Origin: Clostridia bacterium
Lineage (GTDB): Bacteria > Bacillota > Clostridia > RGIG6154
DNA length: 64,000 nt
Reading direction: 5' to 3'
Assembly (NCBI GenBank): GCA_017410375.1
Contig: JAFQQW010000016.1
Span: 83,575 to 147,574 of the forward strand
The notes beneath the pieces were generated by a model. That model was not told where the DNA came from. It ran no database searches and worked only from the letters and a program-made list of their open reading frames with translations. Positions 15,662-24,146 of this stretch are shown here, one piece after another. The translations under genes and the position numbers were made by a program. The stretch's first letter is position 1; each line of letters opens with the position of its first letter.

Positions 15662-16531
15662 ATGGTGGTGGATTTGTCTCAAAACACACAAAAAACATAT
15701 GTTCTGAAGAGAAATTTAAAAGAGTGGCATACCAACCCGGAAACGGGCTTTTTAATCCGCAGAGTTTATGGGGAAACGGAAAGGTTCACATACCACGATC
15801 ATGACTACTATGAAATCTTTTTAACTGTTTCCGGTACAATCAAGCATTATATAAATGGTAAAAATCAATCGTTAGTGCCGGGCTGTCTTGTTTTTATCCG
15901 GCCGTCCGATAAACATTTGTATGTATATCAAAACGAAAAGAATTATGAGTTTGTAAATGTTGCGCTTGACCCGGAAATCATCGAAGGAATGTTTTCATAC
16001 TTGAAAAACGTAACAGACACTGCAGAATTTATCACGTCATTTCTTCCGCCCACAGCGAGGCTGACAGTTAACGAAGTTCAAAGCTTTATGAAGAAAATCG
16101 ATTCCTTTAATGCGTTTCAGCAGGAAGATATTCAATCAAAAAAGTTGAAAATCCGAACTTTTTTACTGGAAGTATTTGCAAAACACTTTATTAACAATGC
16201 ATCAGAAACAAAAAATGAAGTTCCTTTGTGGCTGGATATTACATGTGATAAAATGAAAAAGCCTGAGAATTTCACTGTCGGAATTAAAAGGATGGTGGAA
16301 CTAAGCGGAAAAACGCAAGAACATCTTGCAAGATGTGTAAAAAAATATTTTGGAGTAACCTTGAGTGAATACATAAACGATTTACGCCTGAACTATGCGG
16401 TGAATCTGATTACAAGTACAAATTTAAAAGTCACAGATATCTGTTATGAAGCGGGATTCGGAAATATCAGCACCTTTTATACCCTTTTCCAAAATAAATA
16501 TGGTGTTGCGCCAAAACAATTCAGAAATTAA
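15662..16531 (+). CDS. AraC-family transcriptional regulator
   Basis: 289 residues with an N-terminal cupin domain (HDHDYYEIFLTVSG, LVPGCLVFIRPSDKHLY) and a C-terminal AraC domain (KTQEHLARCVKKYFGVTLSEYI; KVTDICYEAGFGNISTFYTLFQ; PKQFRN). The first helix-turn-helix is less typical than the second. The exact start is uncertain: AAAGG abuts ATG 15662, while GTG 15668 or TTG 15674 have better spacing. It is divergent from the GH38 mannosidase gene and is its most likely regulator. The ligand is presumably a mannose-containing sugar, which is inference. Confidence 0.86.
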   Translation: MVVDLSQNTQKTYVLKRNLKEWHTNPETGFLIRRVYGETERFTYHDHDYYEIFLTVSGTIKHYINGKNQSLVPGCLVFIRPSDKHLYVYQNEKNYEFVNVALDPEIIEGMFSYLKNVTDTAEFITSFLPPTARLTVNEVQSFMKKIDSFNAFQQEDIQSKKLKIRTFLLEVFAKHFINNASETKNEVPLWLDITCDKMKKPENFTVGIKRMVELSGKTQEHLARCVKKYFGVTLSEYINDLRLNYAVNLITSTNLKVTDICYEAGFGNISTFYTLFQNKYGVAPKQFRN

Positions 16532-16594
16532 ACTTAAATATTTATAACAAAAAAATACATCTAATTTTGATAAAATGCGTCCCCTACCGGATTT

Positions 16595-18517
16595 TTACCA
16601 TTCAAACACCTCATCGGTGTTGTGCTTGTGATAATAATGCCAGAAATCACCTGTGATAAATTTTTCGTCCAAAACAGAATCGGTTATTTCACGGGAGTCT
16701 CTGCGTACATATTGAACAAGCTCGGCATGAATTTTATCTTCTGTTTCTCTATCATCGTTATATCTCGCAATGTAAATATCCGCAAGATACAAGCAGAGTT
16801 TTGCGTGCACCTTAAGATACTGCCAGTCATGCGACTCATTTTCGTGAATACTGATATGTTTCTTCTCAAAATCAGACACAACTTTCTTGATTTTTGCAAA
16901 GTCAGCAAGCACCGCATTCTTGTCCTTTTTCTTTTCAAGTCTTATAAATTCCGGATCGAAAAGTTCAGAAAGTAGCGCAAGATAATTCTTAACCGTTTCA
17001 GCATTTTCATGGAATGCTGCTTCAAAATATTCCTTTTCTACATCAGAAAATTCACTTTGTTTGTTCCAAAGTGCGCAAGCCATTCCATACTGCGGAAGAC
17101 CTGTTGGCAACGCCACACGCAAAAGCTGACAGCTTATCATTCCGTTAAGTTTGAGTTTACCTATATTTTTCATATCTTTATGAAGCATCTTTGCCACATA
17201 ATAATAACCGGGGTCGGTATGATGATCCCACATCAGATGATAATCAAACAAAAAGCTGTCTTTTACATTTTGTTTCTGCCATTCTTTAAGCCTTGCCACA
17301 TTCTTTTCAAGCTCAGTCTCACCCTTGAACTGATTTAATACAAATGGTTCAAGTTCTACTTCTTTTTCAATATCCAAATCTTCATAAGAATGAGTATAGG
17401 AACGGCTTATTGGTGCAAAATCCAGTATTATACGGTCAGAATTCTCGATTTTTTCTGTTTCCGGCGCAAACATCAGTTCATTGTAAACAGCAACTACAAT
17501 TTTTGTATCAATACTTTTAGCTGTAAGCTTTTTGTCAATCTCATTGAGCATCATTACATAGTAATCTGTCACAATCTTCTTTCGGCACTCATCGCATTCA
17601 CAATGATTATTTGCATGGTCTGCAAGATAAAAATGCAGTGTCTTATATTCCGGATGTTCTTCTGCAAATTCTACAAATGCGTCTGCCATTTTCGTTCTTG
17701 CTTTTGGGTTGGAATAACAAAGATTTGTGTCTGCTGCACAGCTTCTTATTCCTCGTTTTCCGTCCACCATTGCAAGAAGTGGAACCGTTTTTTCATCAAT
17801 CTCTGTTTCGCAACTTTCCCATCCTGTAGATTTTACTCCCATGGCTTTTCCTGTCCATATATGTCCGCCCGTGTGATGATTGATGCCGCGCTTTGCAATT
17901 TCTTCTTTGACAACCTCCATAATTGCATCCACTTCATCGTTTGTAATTTCGTTTCCGTAATGCAAATCGTTTTTGTCATTATAAAAATTATCGTAATATC
18001 TCCTTACAAACTCACCGGGCGTAACAAATTGCGTAAAATATTCGTTCATACCAACTTTAGGCAACCAGTCGATGGTATTTACAATATGCTCGTAACCGGT
18101 TGATCCTTCTATGCAAATACCACGATATTTGTAAGATGCAGTTTCGTTTACAGAAACAGTGAGCATATCGTAATAAAGTTTTTTCTTCGGTATCTTTTCA
18201 CCTGTTTTCCCGGGATAAAGATAGCGACATCCCAATTCATACATAAAGCGGTATATGGCTATCAGAACACTTCTTTCATTCGAGCCGCTGATAAAGCCGA
18301 CGCTCTTCTTCACTTCAATATAAACAGTATCATTTTCGTTTTGTTCTGTAAAATCTGTGCCAATCCAAAGGGTATTTTTAACTTGTGCATTATATGTTTT
18401 GTATTTCCTTACATCAAGAACAATTGTACTGTCCATTTCTTTTAAAAGTCTGCAAAGCTCGCTTGTCGCAAAAGAAATAACTTGGCTATCTCCTGTTTTC
18501 GCAATAATCAGTCTCAT
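16595..18517 (-). CDS. DUF4838 domain protein, putative glycoside hydrolase
   Basis: 640 residues. The N-terminal 110 residues resemble the GH20b/alpha-glucuronidase-type alpha+beta domain (IIAKTGDSQVISFATSELCR, LWIGTD). A DUF4838 TIM-barrel-like region follows with YKYRGICIEGSTGYEHI, HTGGHIW, HFYLADHANNHCECDECRKK (about residues 330-350) and LDFAPISRSYTHS. Proteins of this kind are thought to be glycosidases, but no activity is established to my knowledge. The HCECDEC cluster is a family hallmark of unknown role. No signal peptide. It is the last gene of a four-gene leftward operon with a DMT transporter, PHP hydrolase and TIM-barrel protein. Confidence 0.75.
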   Translation of the reverse strand: MRLIIAKTGDSQVISFATSELCRLLKEMDSTIVLDVRKYKTYNAQVKNTLWIGTDFTEQNENDTVYIEVKKSVGFISGSNERSVLIAIYRFMYELGCRYLYPGKTGEKIPKKKLYYDMLTVSVNETASYKYRGICIEGSTGYEHIVNTIDWLPKVGMNEYFTQFVTPGEFVRRYYDNFYNDKNDLHYGNEITNDEVDAIMEVVKEEIAKRGINHHTGGHIWTGKAMGVKSTGWESCETEIDEKTVPLLAMVDGKRGIRSCAADTNLCYSNPKARTKMADAFVEFAEEHPEYKTLHFYLADHANNHCECDECRKKIVTDYYVMMLNEIDKKLTAKSIDTKIVVAVYNELMFAPETEKIENSDRIILDFAPISRSYTHSYEDLDIEKEVELEPFVLNQFKGETELEKNVARLKEWQKQNVKDSFLFDYHLMWDHHTDPGYYYVAKMLHKDMKNIGKLKLNGMISCQLLRVALPTGLPQYGMACALWNKQSEFSDVEKEYFEAAFHENAETVKNYLALLSELFDPEFIRLEKKKDKNAVLADFAKIKKVVSDFEKKHISIHENESHDWQYLKVHAKLCLYLADIYIARYNDDRETEDKIHAELVQYVRRDSREITDSVLDEKFITGDFWHYYHKHNTDEVFEW

Positions 18518-18540
18518 AAAAACTCTCTCCTCATTTAAAA

Positions 18541-19419
18541 TTATTCATATAAACCGTTTACAATTTCGGTAGCCATAGAAAACGCAAGACGACAAGCGTT
18601 TTCAAAAACCTGTTCCGAAAATTTGTCGGGAAAAAGTAGTTCCAAAGAAAAAACGCCGTCAAAACCAACTTCACGCAGCGCCTTTACCCCGTCCTTCCAA
18701 TCCGCCATGCCCATACCGGGAAAATTGTGCTGATCGGAATGACCATGGTTATCGTGCACATGAAGCGTTTTGATATATTTACCGCATTTTCTGATTTCCT
18801 GCCCCAAGTGAAGATCGGGCGAAAAAGCAGAAAGATGACCTGTATCCAGACACATTTTTACATTTTCCAGATTAACCGCTTTTAAAACCGCTAAAATTTC
18901 GTCAGGCGTGGAAATGGAAAAGCCGATGCACGGCATATTTTCGTAGCATAAGGTAACATCATATTCCTTTGCATATGCGCCAAGCTCTTGCAAATAAGAA
19001 ACATTTTTATTAAATGTATCTTCAGCAATAGTTGTTCCCCTGTCACTCCATCCGTTTGGCATAAAAGGATGCACTACAAGATATTTGCAGTCTAATATTT
19101 TACAGCTTTCTATTGCAATTTTAATGTTTTGCAAAAGGGTTGCGATTTCCTGCTTGGATAGGGCACGCGCAAGAGAAATAACAGGTGCGTGCGCCTGATT
19201 TATTTTAAGTCCTGCTTTTTCCGCAAGCATCTTTTCGCGCAAAAGGATTTTTTCACGTGTAGCTTTATCTGAACTGTAAATCATACTGTTCGTATCACTC
19301 AAAATACTGAAATCCACACACGAATACCCAAACTCTTTTGCTTTTTCATAGCTGTTTTCTTTCCAGTATTTAGAAATCCCGGATTCACCAAAACTACTTG
19401 TATTAATACCTAAAAGCAT
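18541..19419 (-). CDS. Sugar phosphate isomerase/epimerase-like TIM barrel protein
   Basis: 292 residues of the AP_endonuc_2 / xylose isomerase-like superfamily. Candidate metal ligands: Glu in LCYENMPCIGF (about residue 160), Asp in MCLDTGHLSAF (about 190), His in LHVHDNHGHSDQH (about 220) and Glu in SLELLFPD (about 265). The HVHDN-GHSDQH motif is typical of the family. A longer frame runs through the upstream gene, but ATG 19419 has AAGGAG at 7-8 nt, and that ribosome binding site overlaps the stop codon of the PHP gene. It belongs to the operon reading from 21225 to 16595. Isomerisation or epimerisation of a sugar intermediate is likely; the substrate is unknown. Confidence 0.8.
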   Translation of the reverse strand: MLLGINTSSFGESGISKYWKENSYEKAKEFGYSCVDFSILSDTNSMIYSSDKATREKILLREKMLAEKAGLKINQAHAPVISLARALSKQEIATLLQNIKIAIESCKILDCKYLVVHPFMPNGWSDRGTTIAEDTFNKNVSYLQELGAYAKEYDVTLCYENMPCIGFSISTPDEILAVLKAVNLENVKMCLDTGHLSAFSPDLHLGQEIRKCGKYIKTLHVHDNHGHSDQHNFPGMGMADWKDGVKALREVGFDGVFSLELLFPDKFSEQVFENACRLAFSMATEIVNGLYE

Positions 19420-19432
19420 ATTTTTGTTCTCC

Positions 19433-20302
19433 TTACAATTCAATAATATTGCTCCACGCATAGTTGCCCGACTTGTCATGCACTTCAACTCTGATCCACT
19501 TTTCATAGTCCTTGATTGTATATTCTGCATGCGTAAGATTCTCGCCTCGTACAGCTTTGTCCTTTGTGATAGATGCATTGGAAAGAAAATCAATCATAAC
19601 GCATTCGCTACAATCTGCAATGATTTTTCCGCCTTCTCTTTTTACATACAGTTCAGGTCCTTGGGATGCATAAAAGTTTTTGTTTTCAATTGCCTTTAAA
19701 ATATCCGCCTGCGAATCACTTTCTGCCTTTACCATTATGTAGGATATGGTATCATCAGTTCCGTCATAATAATGTGCATCGTCTGTTGCAATCAGCGGAT
19801 ACACAATGCCATTATTTGCAAGCACATCCACGATATAGCCCGAATACGGTCTGCTGCTTAAATGGGCATTGGAAACGGTATTATAAATTTCGAGCAACGA
19901 AAAACCCTTTAATGGCTTTACATCCGCTATTGTATTTAACGACCACGCAGGATGTGCCAGGATAGCTTTTCCGCCCGCTTTAATAATGCCGTCTATTACT
20001 TGCTGTCTTGAATTTTCAGGTGTAAGACATGGCTCTTCTTTCATACCAATGCCTACAATGTGCATAACATCTGTTGCAGTATCCGCACCGCCGAGATTAT
20101 ATTCACAGCCCGAAATGATTTTTAAACCGCAAATTTCATCTGCATCATGGTACACCCAATGGTCGGTGATTGCAATCGCATCAAACCCTGCATTTTTATA
20201 TCGGGTTGCAACATCCTCCGGCGAAAGAAATCCGTCCGACAGCATTGTGTGTATGTGAAGGCCTACTTTGTACCAGTTTTTCCCGAATTTATCTGTAAAC
20301 AT
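19433..20302 (-). CDS. PHP-domain metallohydrolase
   Basis: 289 residues. PHP-family metal-binding motifs are HIHTMLSDG (about residue 15), ITDHWVYHD (about 48), AHPAWS (about 110) and ATDDAHYYDG (about 175). Family members hydrolyse phosphoesters by a trinuclear metal centre; small stand-alone ones act on nucleoside or sugar phosphates. The C-terminal 80 residues look like a small beta domain that often follows this type of PHP domain. ATG 20302 is preceded by AAGGAGG, which makes it a better start than the longer frame. The gene is the second of its operon, between the transporter and the TIM-barrel gene. Confidence 0.8.
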   Translation of the reverse strand: MFTDKFGKNWYKVGLHIHTMLSDGFLSPEDVATRYKNAGFDAIAITDHWVYHDADEICGLKIISGCEYNLGGADTATDVMHIVGIGMKEEPCLTPENSRQQVIDGIIKAGGKAILAHPAWSLNTIADVKPLKGFSLLEIYNTVSNAHLSSRPYSGYIVDVLANNGIVYPLIATDDAHYYDGTDDTISYIMVKAESDSQADILKAIENKNFYASQGPELYVKREGGKIIADCSECVMIDFLSNASITKDKAVRGENLTHAEYTIKDYEKWIRVEVHDKSGNYAWSNIIEL

Positions 20303-20316
20303 TTTGATTTTCCTCC

Positions 20317-21225
20317 TTAAAAATATCCATTCAAAATTCCACTTAGCAAGACAGTTGCCAAAAGGCCTGTAATTATAGCAAACCACTGCTTGCCTGAAAG
20401 CTTTTCTTTGAAAATCAACACAGACGAAAGCAACAGAAAAATCATAGGAATGAGATTTACCAAAGGAAATATAATTACGGTTGGAAGTACGCCCACCAGG
20501 TATATGTTAATTGAATGGGAAATCGCATTGGAAAAACCACCTAAAATTTGCATATAGTTTAATTTTTTTCTAAAATCAAACTTTTCATTTGTCTTTTTGC
20601 ATTCAATACACAAACAAACGCATGATAGAATTACAGATACCACAAAGCAACTTACAAGTAAAGCAAAGTGCTCTGCTCTATGTTCGGGAGAAGCTTGAAG
20701 TATTTTCTGAAAAATGCCGATAAGTCCGGAACTGACAAACGCAATCATTGACCATAAAAGCCATTTAAAAGATGCGCTTTTATTTTCTTTCCTGTTTTCA
20801 GCAGATAACACAATACAAGCAATCATTGTCAGGATTCCGATATACTGAACGATAGAAATGGTTTCATCAAAAAACAACCCGCTTAAGGTTGGTATAACAA
20901 CCGAAAGAGATACGATAACTGTGGTGTATGAAAAAGGTCCGTGCGAATAGGCTTTTAGGGATGCATATACAGCCATGGTGTTTGCAGTCCCCATAAAAGC
21001 ACCGAGCAAAACCGTGTACACACTGAAACGTCCAAGCTTTTCCAGCAAAAGAAATACTATCAGAACCGTACATAACGAAAACATATTCTGGAATAAATTA
21101 AAAGTCCACATATCCGAACTGCTTTGGTCGTGATTGTGCTTCGAATAAAGTCCTCGTGAAAAATGGATAAGGAAACCCGTTATTAATGTTATAAAACACA
21201 GTAAAATTGTAATTTTATCCAACAT
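20317..21225 (-). CDS. DMT-superfamily transporter (EamA-like)
   Basis: 302 residues with about ten hydrophobic segments arranged as two five-helix halves (first half to about residue 145, second half ending VLLSGILNGYF), the pattern of EamA/drug-metabolite transporters. A conserved-looking FKEKLSGKQWFAIITG precedes the last helix. ATG 21225 has GGGAG at 8 nt. It is the first gene of the operon with PHP, TIM-barrel and DUF4838 genes. It is the only transport protein associated with a sugar cluster in this window, so uptake or efflux of a sugar-related metabolite is possible but not shown. Confidence 0.78.
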   Translation of the reverse strand: MLDKITILLCFITLITGFLIHFSRGLYSKHNHDQSSSDMWTFNLFQNMFSLCTVLIVFLLLEKLGRFSVYTVLLGAFMGTANTMAVYASLKAYSHGPFSYTTVIVSLSVVIPTLSGLFFDETISIVQYIGILTMIACIVLSAENRKENKSASFKWLLWSMIAFVSSGLIGIFQKILQASPEHRAEHFALLVSCFVVSVILSCVCLCIECKKTNEKFDFRKKLNYMQILGGFSNAISHSINIYLVGVLPTVIIFPLVNLIPMIFLLLSSVLIFKEKLSGKQWFAIITGLLATVLLSGILNGYF

Positions 21226-21271
21226 ATCTGTCACTCCCACATCCTAAAAAATCACTTTATTGCTGATCTTC

Positions 21272-21300
21272 ATTATAATGTATCCGACTTTAAAAGTAAA
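21272..21300 (-). promoter_or_regulatory. SigA-type promoter of the DMT/PHP/TIM/DUF4838 operon
   Basis: TTTACT (21295-21300) and TATAAT (21272-21277) on the minus strand with a 17-bp spacer; the leader is about 40 nt. Confidence 0.75.
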
Positions 21301-21354
21301 TGCACTTTTTTAGCAACAACGAGCACTTTCTTATTCGCTTCAAAACAAATAAGA

Positions 21355-21374
21355 AAACCGCCATTTGGCGGTTT
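21355..21374 (-). terminator. Short hairpin terminator after the AraC gene at 21384
   Basis: AAACCGCCA / TGGCGGTTT forms a 9-bp stem with a minimal loop, 10 bp beyond the AraC stop codon. Its tail on the minus strand is TTCTTATTTG. It separates the AraC gene from the operon promoter downstream. Confidence 0.75.
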
Positions 21375-21383
21375 ATAAAGCAA

Positions 21384-22220
21384 TTATTCATTTTTTAAGC
21401 ACTTATTGCGATATTCTGACGGAGACATTCCTGTCTTTTTTCTGAACATCCGGGCAAAGTAAGAGGGCGACTCGAAATTTAGAGCATTTGCCACACTTTT
21501 TACCGATTCTTCATCCAAAACAAGCATAGACATTGCCTGTTCGATTTTTTTGGCGTATCGGTATTCAATGGGAGTCATACCGCTGTATTCTTTAAACAAG
21601 CGGTTAAAACAACTGATGCTGACAGGACACATTTCTGCAACTTCGGCAACGCTCTTTGTCTGTTCGGGGTCGTTTTCCATATAATCAATACCTTTTGAAA
21701 TTCCAATGAATCGCGGATTGCATTTTCCTTTTTTCTTATCTTGTAAAGCGAATCCGTGCATTATGAGTTGCAAATTTGCACATATATAAGGAAAAGGCTT
21801 CTCGGGCATAGTATATAAATGGTGTAATTCTTCTATCTGGCGCATGATATTTGGCCCGAAAAACTCGTTCATTTTCATTATTTCACCTGAAATTACAATC
21901 TGCTCTCCGTACTCGTCCCGCATCATAAAATCGGCGGATAAACCGTGATATACCACAGTTTCATCGCATTTTTTAAACACGCAGGTATATTCTGCACCGC
22001 CCGGAAGATAAAGGAAATCTCCGGGTTTTGCGGTTAAAAATATTTTGTTGTTGTAAGAATACTCAATTTCGCAGGCAGCCACATACAAAAGCGCACTGTT
22101 ACGCCGGTTTTGATTTGCATAGCTCCAGCTGTACCCGTCACACCACAGTTCTTTGGCTATACCGCCAAGTTCTATGCTGTAGCGCTTCGCATATAAATCT
22201 TTCAAAGACACTTGATACAT
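21384..22220 (-). CDS. AraC-family transcriptional regulator
   Basis: 278 residues. N-terminal cupin-like sensor (TAKPGDFLYLPGGAEYTCVF, residues 60-85) and C-terminal AraC domain (KSVAEVAEMCPVSISCFNRLFKEYSG; ESVKSVANALNFESPSYFARMFRKK; GMSPSEYRNK). Good ribosome binding site GAGAGGTG before ATG 22220. It lies directly upstream of the DMT/PHP/TIM/DUF4838 operon in the same direction but is separated from it by a terminator and a second promoter. It probably regulates that operon. The consensus promoter in front of the AraC gene suggests constant expression. Confidence 0.88.
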   Translation of the reverse strand: MYQVSLKDLYAKRYSIELGGIAKELWCDGYSWSYANQNRRNSALLYVAACEIEYSYNNKIFLTAKPGDFLYLPGGAEYTCVFKKCDETVVYHGLSADFMMRDEYGEQIVISGEIMKMNEFFGPNIMRQIEELHHLYTMPEKPFPYICANLQLIMHGFALQDKKKGKCNPRFIGISKGIDYMENDPEQTKSVAEVAEMCPVSISCFNRLFKEYSGMTPIEYRYAKKIEQAMSMLVLDEESVKSVANALNFESPSYFARMFRKKTGMSPSEYRNKCLKNE

Positions 22221-22241
22221 ACGCCTTCACCTCTCGACTTC

Positions 22242-22270
22242 ATTATAGTGAAAAATTGATATTTTGTCAA
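22242..22270 (-). promoter_or_regulatory. Consensus SigA promoter of the AraC gene at 21384
   Basis: TTGACA (22265-22270) and TATAAT (22242-22247) on the minus strand with a 17-bp spacer, a full match to both hexamers. Confidence 0.88.
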
Positions 22271-22358
22271 CAAAAGTCATTTTTTATTTGAAATTGCTTC
22301 AAGGATGAGTGTTTTTTGCGTAAAAAGATTCTGTTTCTTCATTTCACTGCACAACAAA

Positions 22359-22388
22359 AAAATCCTCAAACAAAAGTTTGAGGATTTT
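22359..22388. terminator. Strong bidirectional terminator
   Basis: Perfect 13-bp stem AAAATCCTCAAAC / GTTTGAGGATTTT with an AAAA loop and a long U-tract on the minus strand. It ends the leftward GH106/GH36/GH95/GH110 transcript, beyond the 20-bp-period array. Confidence 0.9.
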
Positions 22389-22419
22389 TCTTGGGTAAAG
22401 ACCATAACTTTGATAGAAA

Positions 22420-22520
22420 GTTTCATCTTTAATCCGTATGGTTTCATTTTTTGAAATTCGGTTTCATTTAAATAGTTATGGTTTCAATTCACGATGTAAG
22501 GTTTCTTTTTACAGATGCCG
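22420..22520. repeat. Tandem array 1: five GTTTC units with 20-bp period
   Basis: On the plus strand GTTTC begins at 22420, 22441, 22461, 22481 and 22501, so the spacing is 21, 20, 20, 20. In four of the five units the next base is A (GTTTCA), and most units are preceded by ATG or AAG plus G. The 14 bases between are poorly conserved, so this is an array of short sites on one face of the helix rather than a copied long repeat. It fills the space between the stop codon of the GH110-like gene and its terminator. A very similar array with the same 21/20/20/20 spacing is at 40630-40730. The rest of the 22221-22526 gap holds only the AraC promoter and the hairpin. Confidence 0.75.
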
Positions 22521-22526
22521 GCTACG

Positions 22527-24134
22527 TTACATATCCGTTTCCACCGTTTTGCAATGCACAGTATCATATAAAGGCATTTCCTGCCCAACGATTTCATTTC
22601 CTTTAAATATAAAGTTTTCTACATTGTTGGCAGAAACCAAAATTGCATTGCAACTTCGGAATGTATTATCTACTACTGCGATTTTTTTATGATAGTATTT
22701 TCCTTCTTCGATTTTTTTGCGAGGAACAACTGTTATAACCGAGTCACTCCAAAAATAGCTATATTTACATCCATCAAAAACATTGCCTGTAATCAGAACA
22801 TCTTTTGTGCCACCTGCTTCATACCAAAAGTTGCCGTTTGCTTCAAACATTATTGCAGAACCCGCAGACTTAAAAATATTATTACGGATGACAATTTTAC
22901 CGTGTGATGCAAGAAGCATACTTCTTGCGCGGTTGTTTACCATAGTGCAATTTTCAAACAAAACTTCCGGCACATGGCTTATTTCATCTACTACATCTCC
23001 AATACGGATACCAGAGGTATCACCCTCTACTTTGACTTCCAACAGTTCTAAATTGATGCGTTTTACCGAAACCACTTTGTATTCACCATTTGGAATCAAG
23101 CTATCCGGATCTGCACTTTGCAAAACATCTCCGGGCGCAACTATATTTATCCCCGCCTGTTCACAATGCACCTGTTTCAAAAGAAGAGTGTTATCGAATT
23201 TGTTCACAATTTTCAAATAAATGCTATGTACATTCAAAGCATCATCTAACTGACCTTCAAAATAGCAATCATGAATGTGAATTTTCCCTTCACAATGCAC
23301 AAAATGAGTAGCGTCTGCATTGATAGAATAGCATCGATCATCCTTGCACCGTGTGTTAAAGCGAACAACCTCTATATCTTTACTGTTTTGTGCAATAACA
23401 CCCATTCCCAATCCGCTATAGACAGTTACATCTTCAATTTTTGTATTTTGGCTACGATTTATAAATATAGTAGCTGCTCTTCGTGTTCTGGAGGCCATAA
23501 CTACTTTTTGGCCTAATTGCAACGGAGCACGCAAATTTTCTACACGATATATGCCGTCTTCCAATGTCGTAAACAACATACGATTTGAGCTTTCATGACC
23601 GGCACTAAAATATTCACAGACACCTTCAGAAAGTCTGCCATCTTCGTCGTGATAGTCCATATAAAAAAGTTTGTATGATTCTTTGGGTTCAAATTCACCT
23701 GCAAATATATCGCCACCGTGAGTATATGTCTTGCCGTGGGTATTGCAAAGAATTGCAGATGTTTCACCGCCCTCTATCACTTCAAACTGTGCATTGAAAG
23801 TGCAGTTCGATGTGAATGAAAATCCTTTGATGGTAACATTTTCGCAATGACTTATAATTATAGGAGTAAGTACATCTTCAAAAATAAAATCGCTGCCATT
23901 ACCATCTAATGTAAAATTCTTAAATCCTTCTAAAAGAAAGCAACACCGCTTAAAGCCTGCATCCGAATGATTAGACATGCAATAAACACCTTCTGAGGCA
24001 TATTCGGCGAAAATATGATACTCACCTTTATCAAAAATAAGTCCATCTTCACCGTGTTCCTTACAATATTGAAGAGCCGCTTGAATATTATAAGCAACAT
24101 CATTGGTTGTAGCAAACTGACTGTAATGTACCAT
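22527..24134 (-). CDS. Right-handed beta-helix glycosidase, GH110-like
   Basis: 535 residues rich in beta-helix turns. Motifs that recall GH110 alpha-1,3-galactosidases are NADATHFVHCEGKIHIHDC, FEGQLDDALNVHSIYLKI (about residues 280-305) and NNRARSMLLASHGKIVIRNN (about 400). The paired aspartates in QLDDALN are candidates for catalytic residues of this inverting family. The N-terminus (TTNDVAYNIQAALQYCKEHGED) is the usual pectate-lyase-like cap. No signal peptide. GAGGAG precedes ATG 24134. It is the last gene of a four-glycosidase operon, 12 bp after the GH95 gene. A beta-helix lyase or epimerase is a less likely alternative. Confidence 0.72.
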   Translation of the reverse strand: MVHYSQFATTNDVAYNIQAALQYCKEHGEDGLIFDKGEYHIFAEYASEGVYCMSNHSDAGFKRCCFLLEGFKNFTLDGNGSDFIFEDVLTPIIISHCENVTIKGFSFTSNCTFNAQFEVIEGGETSAILCNTHGKTYTHGGDIFAGEFEPKESYKLFYMDYHDEDGRLSEGVCEYFSAGHESSNRMLFTTLEDGIYRVENLRAPLQLGQKVVMASRTRRAATIFINRSQNTKIEDVTVYSGLGMGVIAQNSKDIEVVRFNTRCKDDRCYSINADATHFVHCEGKIHIHDCYFEGQLDDALNVHSIYLKIVNKFDNTLLLKQVHCEQAGINIVAPGDVLQSADPDSLIPNGEYKVVSVKRINLELLEVKVEGDTSGIRIGDVVDEISHVPEVLFENCTMVNNRARSMLLASHGKIVIRNNIFKSAGSAIMFEANGNFWYEAGGTKDVLITGNVFDGCKYSYFWSDSVITVVPRKKIEEGKYYHKKIAVVDNTFRSCNAILVSANNVENFIFKGNEIVGQEMPLYDTVHCKTVETDM

Positions 24135-24146
24135 TTTGTTTCTCCT

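Noticed and set aside
17390..18103. Long open frame (237 codons) antisense to the DUF4838 gene
   Set aside because: Cys/Phe/His-rich translation typical of a shadow of an AT-rich gene; no family motif and no start signal.
22420..22520. CRISPR-like periodic array
   Set aside because: Only 5-6 bases per 20-bp unit are conserved; there is no 25-35 bp identical repeat, no spacer of matching length and no cas gene.
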